Shown: positions 55,133 through 62,471 of the stretch, piece by piece
Layout of the letters: every line of letters starts with the position of its first letter
How positions within the stretch are numbered: the stretch's first letter is position 1
Assembly: GCF_002115755.1 (NCBI RefSeq)
Contig: NZ_JFKA01000004.1
Span: forward strand, 248,001-312,000
Source of the DNA: Thalassospira mesophila
Lineage (GTDB): Bacteria; Pseudomonadota; Alphaproteobacteria; Rhodospirillales; Thalassospiraceae
Length of the DNA stretch: 64,000 bases
Direction of reading: 5' to 3'
Notes under the pieces: generated by a model
Told to the model about the DNA's origin: nothing
Database searches by the model: none
Seen by the model: only the letters and a program-made list of their open reading frames with translations
Program-made: the position numbers and the translations under genes

Positions 55133-56512
55133 TTATGCGGCCATGTCGTTTGACGGCGTCCACAACATGCTTAACCCGGAAAGACTGGTCAGGGTTTCCA
55201 TTGCCATAATGGCATCGTGCAAACGGGCCGCTTCCACAGCAGACAGCACCCGTGCCGCGCAATCGTCGTATTTGGCACGGATCAGTTCGCGCGGTGCCGG
55301 TTCATCGGCGTGGCGTCCAAACGGGCGGTCCAGCCGTTTGTTAAGCTGACGGCCATCGCGCAATGTCACATCAATTTCGGTCAGGTAATTGCCCGGCCGG
55401 GTTAATGACAAATCATCATGCGGGGCCGCATATACACGCCCCATCAATTCCTGCGCAACCGGGTCGTTATAGGCTTGGGCATCAAAGCTTGCGAAACTCA
55501 GCCCGCCTTCCAGCAAGGCCCGGGCCGCGCAATATTGCACACTGAATTTGGCATCAAGGCTGTTACGCAGTTCCGGGCGGTTAACATGGGTTAAACGCAG
55601 CGGATGAATGCGGGTGTTAATTTTTGCAACGTCGCTTGCGCCAAACCCGTACTGTTTTTGCAAGGAAAACAGGGCATCGACCGTGGCATGGGTGCTGTCG
55701 CAACAGGGATAAAGCTTGATGCCAATTCCCGGCTCGACGATATCAAGCGGGTTGGCCCAGTCTTTGGTCATCAGCTCGGCCTGATAATTGCCTTTGCCGT
55801 TATAGACGTTCAAAAACCCCTGTTTGGCTTCAAGCACATCAAGGCTGGCGGTAAACCCGTTTTGGGCAAGCTTGGCCGCCATCAGCCCGTGGCGGGCGGC
55901 ATGGCCGACATGATAGGGTTTGGTCATGGTGCCAAAATTGGCCTTGACCCCACTGGCCAGACTGGCCGACAGCGACAGGGCAAGGGCGGTTTGATCGCGA
56001 TCAAGCCCCAGAAGTTTGGCCGATGCCGCAGCAGCCCCAAACACACCCATGGTCGCGGTTGGATGCCAGCCCAGATCATAATGATGAAAATTAACCGCGC
56101 GTGCCATGCGGGTTTCGGTTTCAAAACCGGCAATAAAGGCCACCATAAAATCAATCCCGGAAACCGGCTGACTTTCGGCAATGGCAAACAGGGCTGGTAA
56201 AATCGGGGCGGATGGATGCCCGCCCATGGCGATATTTACATCGTCAAAATCAAGCGCGTGGGCAGCCGCCCCGTTGATCAGCGCGGCACATAAAATGTCG
56301 AGTTTTTCGGTCCGTCCGACCAGCGATACATGCCCCGGCGTTGCCAGCCCTTCGGTTTGCAACATGGTTTCAACCACCGGCTCGTGGGTTCCGGCAAGGG
56401 TGCATCCCACCGTATCAAGGATAACGGTTTTGGCATTTGCAATCGCAACCGGCGTTAAATCATTTTTTCCCAACGCGCAAATGCGCTCGGCAAGGTCTGT
56501 AATCAATGTCAT
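55133..56512 (-). CDS. MmgE/PrpD-family protein
   Basis: A 459-residue cytosolic protein of the 2-methylcitrate dehydratase/aconitate decarboxylase family. Visible: TVILDTVGCTLAGTHEPVV, AALINGAAAHALDFDDVNIAMGGHPSAPILPAL, GWHPTATMGVFGAAAASAKLLGL, MTKPYHVGHAARHGLMAA and the Cys-containing KLYPCCDSTHATVDAL. Members dehydrate, isomerise or decarboxylate tricarboxylate-like substrates. Many have no known substrate. Its place with a TRAP transporter and an amidohydrolase suggests catabolism of an imported carboxylate. Confidence 0.9.
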   Translation of the reverse strand: MTLITDLAERICALGKNDLTPVAIANAKTVILDTVGCTLAGTHEPVVETMLQTEGLATPGHVSLVGRTEKLDILCAALINGAAAHALDFDDVNIAMGGHPSAPILPALFAIAESQPVSGIDFMVAFIAGFETETRMARAVNFHHYDLGWHPTATMGVFGAAAASAKLLGLDRDQTALALSLSASLASGVKANFGTMTKPYHVGHAARHGLMAAKLAQNGFTASLDVLEAKQGFLNVYNGKGNYQAELMTKDWANPLDIVEPGIGIKLYPCCDSTHATVDALFSLQKQYGFGASDVAKINTRIHPLRLTHVNRPELRNSLDAKFSVQYCAARALLEGGLSFASFDAQAYNDPVAQELMGRVYAAPHDDLSLTRPGNYLTEIDVTLRDGRQLNKRLDRPFGRHADEPAPRELIRAKYDDCAARVLSAVEAARLHDAIMAMETLTSLSGLSMLWTPSNDMAA

Positions 56513-56536
56513 TCTTTTTTTTCCGAAATCCGGGCG

Positions 56537-57421
56537 CTAGCGCCAGTAAAGCCGTTCGGGATTATCTACCAGCATGGCGTTGACGATTGCGGGATCGCCC
56601 GCCCATTGTGCGACAAGGTTCAAGGCCCGACCGTTATCTTCGGGTCGGAAATATTCAATTTTATCGGGCGAACGCACCGTGCCTGCGGCGGGCATGGTGT
56701 GCGGCCAGTCGCTTCCCCACAACATGCGGTCGGGGCGCGCGGCAAACAGGGCCTGCACAAAGGGCTGCGCATCGCCATAACCCGGCGCCGTTGAAACCCG
56801 GTACAAGGCCGACAGCTTTAAATAAACATGGTCACAGGCCAGCAAGTCACACAGCTGGGCAAAACCGGGCTGGGTCACATCCCCCGCCGCATCCAGACAA
56901 CACATATGATCAAGTACCAGTGTCACCGGCAGGGCGGCAAGCTGATCAGACAGCAGGGCAATGTTGGCCAGTGTCGTGAAAACCTGAATATGCCAGCCCA
57001 GATGAGCAATGCGTTTAACCGCGTGATCAAGCTGCGCGGCAATGGTCTTGGCATCAACATCGCCGTGGGTGCGCAAGTTAAGGCGAATACCGCGCACCCC
57101 GGCATCGTGCATGCGGGCCAGATCATCGTCTGAAAAGCTGTCATCAATAACGGCAACGGCGCGCGCCCGGTCCTGGCCCAGTTGGGCAACGCCATCAAGG
57201 ATGCAGTTGTTATCGGTGCCATAGGGGCTGGCCTGAACCAGCACCGCCCGGCGAAACGATAATTGCGCCAAATGATGTTTCAACGCGGCAACCGGGGCGT
57301 GGTCCGGGGTGTAAATCCGGTCTGCCGATAACGGAAACCGGTCTGCATCAAATATATGAACATGGCAATCGCATGCATTGTCTGGCATGGCAAAAGCCGA
57401 CGCCTGATAAGTCTGGGTCAT
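56537..57421 (-). CDS. Amidohydrolase-family metal hydrolase (LigI/PDC lactonase-like)
   Basis: A 294-residue TIM-barrel hydrolase of the COG3618 group. It begins with the metal-site motif DCHVHIFDADRFP, has LVQASPYGTDNNCILDG, GVRGIRLNLRTHG, VLDHMCCLD and the terminal MLWGSDWPH with the catalytic Asp, then NPERLYW. Known relatives hydrolyse lactones such as 2-pyrone-4,6-dicarboxylate. The ATG at 57421 starts a normal-length protein; a longer frame to 57493 lacks a site. First gene of the operon. Confidence 0.88.
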   Translation of the reverse strand: MTQTYQASAFAMPDNACDCHVHIFDADRFPLSADRIYTPDHAPVAALKHHLAQLSFRRAVLVQASPYGTDNNCILDGVAQLGQDRARAVAVIDDSFSDDDLARMHDAGVRGIRLNLRTHGDVDAKTIAAQLDHAVKRIAHLGWHIQVFTTLANIALLSDQLAALPVTLVLDHMCCLDAAGDVTQPGFAQLCDLLACDHVYLKLSALYRVSTAPGYGDAQPFVQALFAARPDRMLWGSDWPHTMPAAGTVRSPDKIEYFRPEDNGRALNLVAQWAGDPAIVNAMLVDNPERLYWR

Positions 57422-57951
57422 ATTACACTCGGACGTTCCTGTTCCTTCGGCCACTGCCGACGGGCTGATAAACTTCCTGATGATCGGCCTCAAGGTCTGA
57501 GCGGTTCATATATTGTCGCGCAATGACCCTTCAAAACCCTTCGACCGGCAGGTGTCTCAGATTAAGCTGTTGGAACAAGTATCCGCCAAATTTTGAGGCT
57601 TTTTCAAATCGGTTTTCCTGTGACCCATACAAAGTTTTTCGATACCCCGACAGCATCGAACAAAATGATTATTTATCAATGATTTATTAGAAATAAATAC
57701 AATTGGATAGTTTACGTATACCTGAAAATCCATACCCGGCTTAGCATCACACGATGCGCAGGCACGGCGGCGATTAAAACACTCGCACGTCATGATTCTG
57801 GCCATGATCCACCGTGAAAACACGTCCCAAACAGCGCGTTTACGCCAATATATGCGACATGCTGAAACGATATCGGGACCGCAAGGGCATGGTCCCTGCA
57901 GTCCCGATAACAATGTGAGATAACGCCGCCCCGATAAAGGGTTAACCGCCG
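57422..57951. other. 530-bp non-coding region with promoter of the catabolic operon
   Basis: Between the amidohydrolase start and the pepP-like stop. An AT-rich core (57660-57730) contains a small palindrome ATTTATT-AGA-AATAAAT (57682-57698) and GTTTACGTATAC (57710-57721, nearly self-complementary), both candidate regulator sites for the operon. Downstream of pepP, 57872-57879 pairs with 57901-57908 with a further broken stem inside, a likely terminator hairpin without T run. A 143-codon frame on the minus strand here looks spurious. Confidence 0.5.
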
Positions 57952-59967
57952 TTAGCGGGTCATTGGCGCGGTTGCTTTTTGCAGCCATGAACGATGGGTT
58001 TCATCAAGTTCGTCAGCATAGATGGCATAAACCCGGGCATGATAATCGTTCAGCCATTGCAGTTCACCGTCATCCAGCAGGCTGGCATCAATCAAACGGC
58101 GTTCGATGGGCGAAAATGTCAGGGTTTCAAAACCCAGCATCGGTAATTCCGCCCCCGCCGGGGCGTCAATTTCGCGCACCGCGATCAGGTTTTCAATGCG
58201 AATGCCATATTCGCCTTCCTTGTAATATCCCGGCTCGTTCGACAGGACCATGCCCGGTTTCAGGGCAATTTTGTTTGGCCCCTTGGAAATGCGCTGCGGC
58301 CCTTCATGCACCCCAAGATAACTGCCCACCCCGTGGCCGGTGCCATGGTCAAAATCCAGCCCCACGTCCCATAATGGCTTGCGCGCCAGCGTATCAAGCT
58401 GCTGACCGGTGGTGCCCGCCGGGAATTTGGCCGTGGCAAGGGCGATATGCCCCTTTAGAACACGGGTAAACCGGTCGCGCATTTCATCGCTGGGCGTGCC
58501 AATAATGGTGGTGCGGGTAATGTCGGTGGTGCCGTCAATATATTGACCACCCGAATCAATCAGGAAAATTTCGCCGGGTTGCAATTTTCGGTTGGTTTCC
58601 GGGATGCAGCGATAATGGCAAATCGCCCCGTTGGGGCCACTGCCCGGAATGGTGGTAAAGCTGCTATCACGAAATAACGGGTCTTCCTGACGCAAGGATA
58701 ACAATTTATCCGCCGCCGTCATTTCATCTAGCGAACCATCGGCGGCGGCATGTTCCAGCCAGGCAAAATACCGGATAATCTTTTCGCCGTCACGCTTGTG
58801 CGCCTTGCGCGATCCTTCCAGTTCAACCTTGTTTTTAATCGCCTTGGGAATGGCAATCGGGTCACGCCCGATGCGCACCGTCGCCCCGGCTTCGCCAAGC
58901 TGCATGCGCAACCAGTCCGACGCTGTTGCTTCATCCAACCGGACCGACCCGTTGCCAAGGCCGCGCAGGGCACCGGCCAGCTCGCCGGGGTGGCGCAGGG
59001 TGGCATCCTTGGCAATCCAGTCGCGGGTATCGGGCGCAAATTTGCGTTCGTCGGCAAACAAATCAACATTCCCGCTTTGGTCAATAATCGCATAGCCCAG
59101 CATCAAGGGGGTTTGCGGCACATCGCCACCGCGAATATTTAACAGCCACGCAAGGCTGTCAGGGGCTGAAATAACCGCCGCATCGCATTCCAGCGTTTCA
59201 AGCGCCCGGGCAATCGCGGCACGTTTATCAGCACTGCTTTGCCCGGCATGTTCCAGCAGATGTGGCCGTGCCGGGGCCAATGGCTGGGCGGGTTGATTTT
59301 GCCACAGGGCATCAATCGGGTTGGGGTCAATCGCCACCAGCTCCGCCCCGGCGCCCGCGCAGGCTTCACGCAATTGCTCGGCATGGGCAACGGTATGAAG
59401 CCACGGGTCATAGGCCAGTTTTTGCCCGGCTTCGATATGGTCGTAAATCCAGCCCACAGCGGGTTCATTGACCAGATGGCGATATTGGTAAATGTCGCCA
59501 TTCACCTGCTGGCGCACTTGAATGGTATAGCGCCCGTCAACAAAAATGGCGGCATTTTCAAGCATGACAACCGCCGTCCCGGCCGACCCGGTAAAGCCGG
59601 TCAGCCATGTTAGACGTTCGGCGCGGGCGGGCACATATTCGCCCTGATATTCATCGGCACGCGGCACAATAAAACCATCCACACCCCTGGCGGCCAGATA
59701 TTTACGCAAGCAATCAATGCGGGCCTTTGCATCAAACCCGTCGGCGGCATTGCAAAACGCGCCTTTGCGGGCATCGCGCAGGGCCAAAAGGGCTTGCTTT
59801 GTTTCGGGCGACAGGTTCGGCCCGATCAGCGCAAACCAGTCGGCGCGTGTGTCGCCATTGGCAGCGGCCAGCACCCCGTCAACCAGTTCCGTAACCGAGG
59901 CAAGATCCTTTTCGACGCCATCATTTTTCAACAAAGCGGCCAGATGCGCATCGCCCGAATAGGTCAT
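57952..59967 (-). CDS. Xaa-Pro aminopeptidase (M24B)
   Basis: A 671-residue metallopeptidase that removes N-terminal residues before proline. The three-domain M24B layout is seen: two creatinase-like N-terminal domains from about 75 (DGFIVPRADEYQGEYVP), then the pita-bread domain with metal ligands in FLIDSGGQYIDGTTDITRT (two Asp), HGTGHGVGSYLGVHEGP (His), LSNEPGYY (Glu) and YGIRIENL (Glu). An extra 75-residue N-terminal segment precedes the common start. AGAGGA lies 6 nt before the ATG. Confidence 0.93.
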   Translation of the reverse strand: MTYSGDAHLAALLKNDGVEKDLASVTELVDGVLAAANGDTRADWFALIGPNLSPETKQALLALRDARKGAFCNAADGFDAKARIDCLRKYLAARGVDGFIVPRADEYQGEYVPARAERLTWLTGFTGSAGTAVVMLENAAIFVDGRYTIQVRQQVNGDIYQYRHLVNEPAVGWIYDHIEAGQKLAYDPWLHTVAHAEQLREACAGAGAELVAIDPNPIDALWQNQPAQPLAPARPHLLEHAGQSSADKRAAIARALETLECDAAVISAPDSLAWLLNIRGGDVPQTPLMLGYAIIDQSGNVDLFADERKFAPDTRDWIAKDATLRHPGELAGALRGLGNGSVRLDEATASDWLRMQLGEAGATVRIGRDPIAIPKAIKNKVELEGSRKAHKRDGEKIIRYFAWLEHAAADGSLDEMTAADKLLSLRQEDPLFRDSSFTTIPGSGPNGAICHYRCIPETNRKLQPGEIFLIDSGGQYIDGTTDITRTTIIGTPSDEMRDRFTRVLKGHIALATAKFPAGTTGQQLDTLARKPLWDVGLDFDHGTGHGVGSYLGVHEGPQRISKGPNKIALKPGMVLSNEPGYYKEGEYGIRIENLIAVREIDAPAGAELPMLGFETLTFSPIERRLIDASLLDDGELQWLNDYHARVYAIYADELDETHRSWLQKATAPMTR

Positions 59968-60210
59968 GAAATTTCCTCTTACAAGATCTGGAATGGGGAC
60001 AGGTCGTGAAACAGCGCGAGATTACGGGTTTTTGCCTATTATATACAAGTCTGAATTCAGGGACTTTTCCAGGCAAAATTGTGCATTATGCGGATCTGGT
60101 ATGAAAGCCCTGCGCACTTCGCAATACAAAAGTTAACGGTTTTTAACTATGACATGTTAATGACAAAAAGATGACCCGTCGGGCCGTCAATTTGCAGGAG
60201 ACAATCAACG

Positions 60211-60408
60211 GTGGTCCGTTTTCCATTTACTGCGCAAAGTGTTGCCCAGTCTCGTCGTCGCCAGACAGCCTATGATGGCCTTGAGCGCCTTTCCTTGCAG
60301 GATCGCATTGCGCTCGGCTTTGATACAGGCAGTGCCCAGTCTGACGAATTGAGGATGCAGGGTCTTGATGGCGATTTCGCCACCGACATGACCGCAGATC
60401 GGGACTGA
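60211..60408 (+). CDS. Small hypothetical protein
   Basis: A 65-residue frame starting GTG, with AGGAG 10 nt upstream. It has a basic, Arg/Gln-rich first third (VAQSRRRQTAYDGLERLSLQ) and an acidic end (DGDFATDMTADRD); no membrane segment or known domain. It sits alone in a 712-bp gap between divergent genes, and a strong + strand terminator lies 100 nt downstream, which supports a real transcript. It could instead be a non-coding RNA. Confidence 0.45.
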   Translation: MVRFPFTAQSVAQSRRRQTAYDGLERLSLQDRIALGFDTGSAQSDELRMQGLDGDFATDMTADRD

Positions 60409-60508
60409 CTGGACCTTCCCGCCCGTTACCAGATTGTCTTTTGCACATGACATATGGCACGCAGGATTGCGGTTCACTTTCCTTGTGGTTAATTTTTGTT
60501 TCCCCTCA

Positions 60509-60549
60509 GAAACGGCTCCGCCCTTCCCCGGCGGGGCCGTTTCGTTTTT
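60509..60549 (+). terminator. Rho-independent terminator downstream of the small gene
   Basis: GAAACGGC and inner bases at 60509-60522 pair with 60530-60543 (14 bp, one G-T), 7-nt loop, followed by GTTTTT at 60544-60549. No other + strand gene lies upstream since uvrD-direction genes are on the minus strand, so it must end a transcript that starts after about 59970. Confidence 0.85.
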
Positions 60550-60679
60550 CCATACATTTTCCGTTTTCCCCGTTCCTGCCCTGTCACTGGCAGCAATCGT
60601 GCCATTGGCCTTGGCCTGTCTTGTCGCGGGCGGTTGAAACTGCAATAGTTTCGGCTTCATCGCCACAAGGGGCCGTATC

Positions 60680-61426
60680 ATGACCAAAACAATCGTAATT
60701 ACTGGCGGATCGCGTGGCATTGGCCGGGCAACGGCGCTGCTTTGTGCCAAACGCGGCTGGAACACCGTGATCAGCTATGTCGGCAACAAGGAAGCCGCCG
60801 AACAAACACAGGCAGATTGTGAAAATGCCGGAGGCAAATGCGTTATCGAACGCTGCGACGTTGCCTGTGAACAAGATGTGATCAGCCTGTTTGCGAGCGC
60901 CATCAATGGCTTTGGCACCCTTGATGGCGTGGTTAACAATGCCGGTATTGTCGCCTCGCCCCAGCCGATTATCGACATGGATATTGCCCGCATGCAGCGG
61001 ATTTTTGACACCAATATTCTTGGTGCCTATATCGTTGCGCGCGAAGCGGCCCGGCATATGGTGCGTTCTCGCGGGGGTGCGGGTGGTGCCATTGTTAATG
61101 TGTCATCAATGGCGGCCAAACTGGGCGGGCCGAATGAATATGTTGATTATGCCGGATCAAAAGGCGCGATGGATGCCATGACCATTGGCCTGTCAAAGGA
61201 ACTGGGACCGGAAGGGGTGCGGGTAAACGCCGTTCGCCCCGGCATTATCGAAACCGACATCCACGCCAGCGGCGGCCGCCCCAACCGTGCCGCCGATCTT
61301 GGCCCGGGCTGCCCGCTGGGCCGGGCAGGCAAGGCCGAAGAAGTCGCCGAAAGCATTATCTGGTTGCTTGACGATGCATCATCCTATGTCACCGGCGCTT
61401 TTATGGATGTTTCAGGCGGGCGGTAA
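60680..61426 (+). CDS. SDR-family oxidoreductase
   Basis: A 248-residue classical short-chain dehydrogenase, FabG-like. NAD(P) motif TGGSRGIGRA, NNAGIV, catalytic Ser in VNVSSMAAK, Tyr and Lys in YVDYAGSKGAM, and the C-terminal SSYVTGAFMDVSGGR. AAGGGG lies 7 nt before the ATG. Substrate not predictable. It stands alone and converges on prmA. Confidence 0.92.
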   Translation: MTKTIVITGGSRGIGRATALLCAKRGWNTVISYVGNKEAAEQTQADCENAGGKCVIERCDVACEQDVISLFASAINGFGTLDGVVNNAGIVASPQPIIDMDIARMQRIFDTNILGAYIVAREAARHMVRSRGGAGGAIVNVSSMAAKLGGPNEYVDYAGSKGAMDAMTIGLSKELGPEGVRVNAVRPGIIETDIHASGGRPNRAADLGPGCPLGRAGKAEEVAESIIWLLDDASSYVTGAFMDVSGGR

Positions 61427-61443
61427 GCCTTATTTTTCAAATA

Positions 61444-61480
61444 AAAACAGGGCGCAATCCTGTCGGACGCGCCCTGTTTT
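61444..61480. terminator. Bidirectional terminator between the SDR gene and prmA
   Basis: AAAACAGGGCGC (61444-61455) pairs with GCGCCCTGTTTT (61469-61480), a perfect 12-bp stem with T runs on both strands. Confidence 0.9.
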
Positions 61481-61500
61481 GCTCAATTCCGGTAACGAGG

Positions 61501-62382
61501 TTAGCCCACCACCAATGTGGTCCAGTTTTCAACCTTGAAACGGTTAAGCAAGGTCAGGCCGACATCGCGGTAGGCTGACAAAACAAACTGTTCCTGATGG
61601 GCGAGCAGACCTGAGAGAATAACCACGCCTTCTTCTGACAGGGTGTTGGCCAGCTCATAAGCCATTTTGCGCAGCGGGCGGGCCAGGATATTGGCGCAGA
61701 CAACGTCGTAATATCCGGCATCGCGAATGCGGGCATCGGAAAAACCGTTGGAATGCAGGGCCGTTACCAAGGCGCCGATTTTGTTAATTCTGGCATTTTC
61801 ACGCGCCACCCGTACTGAGGGCGCATCAATATCGGCCATCATTACCGGGCAATGCCATGTTTTGGCGCACGCCATGCCCAAAATGCCCGATCCGCAGCCC
61901 ATATCGAGCGCATTGCGGCGCGGGCCGTATTTTGCCAGCCAGTCAATTGCGGCCAAACAGCCCTTGGTGGTTTGATGTTCGCCCGACCCGAACGCCAGCC
62001 CGGCATCGACCTGAAGGGCGGTTTTGGCCAATGGCAAATCGCCTTCCCAATGCGAGCCATGGACATAAAACCGCCCGACCGAAATCGGTTTGAAGCTGCG
62101 CAAATTGTCGCTGACCCAGTCCTTGGGTTCATAAATGCCAAATTCAACTTCCGGCGTGTCGGTGCCAAGCGCACTTGCCATCAGCGACACAGTGGTTTCC
62201 ACCGCCACCTTGTCGATGGCTTTACCAGCAAAACCTTCGATCCGCCAATCGGTATCGGGCTCGCTGGTCAGTTCGGAATGCGACAGGGCATCGCAATAAT
62301 CTGACAGGGCATCGGCAAAGGCCTCGACATGGGGGCCTTTGACGGTGAAGGAAAAATTATAGCAGCGCACAGTTTCGGTCAT
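61501..62382 (-). CDS. prmA: Ribosomal protein L11 methyltransferase PrmA
   Basis: A 293-residue SAM methyltransferase that modifies L11. N-terminal L11-binding domain, linker, then LDMGCGSGILGMACAK (SAM motif I), the DIDAPSVRVARENA strand, and the catalytic-loop motif VCANILARPLRKMA. GLAFGSGEHQTTKGCL is the PrmA-specific motif (usually GTGxHxTT; here GSGEHQTT). GAGAAG lies upstream of the ATG. It is followed by no co-directional partner within 80 bp; uvrD is upstream. Confidence 0.94.
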   Translation of the reverse strand: MTETVRCYNFSFTVKGPHVEAFADALSDYCDALSHSELTSEPDTDWRIEGFAGKAIDKVAVETTVSLMASALGTDTPEVEFGIYEPKDWVSDNLRSFKPISVGRFYVHGSHWEGDLPLAKTALQVDAGLAFGSGEHQTTKGCLAAIDWLAKYGPRRNALDMGCGSGILGMACAKTWHCPVMMADIDAPSVRVARENARINKIGALVTALHSNGFSDARIRDAGYYDVVCANILARPLRKMAYELANTLSEEGVVILSGLLAHQEQFVLSAYRDVGLTLLNRFKVENWTTLVVG

Positions 62383-62471
62383 TTTGCTTCTCGCTTGTCA
62401 CAGTCGCGCCACGGCACAACCGGTTTGAAAGTCGCGCTCCTGCGCGCCTGATTAAAATATTATCCCCGGCT

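Noticed and set aside
57557-57988. 143-codon minus-strand frame between the amidohydrolase and aminopeptidase genes
   Set aside because: Its start lies inside the end of the aminopeptidase gene, it has an unusual Cys/Arg-rich composition and no recognisable domain, and it covers the AT-rich promoter region.
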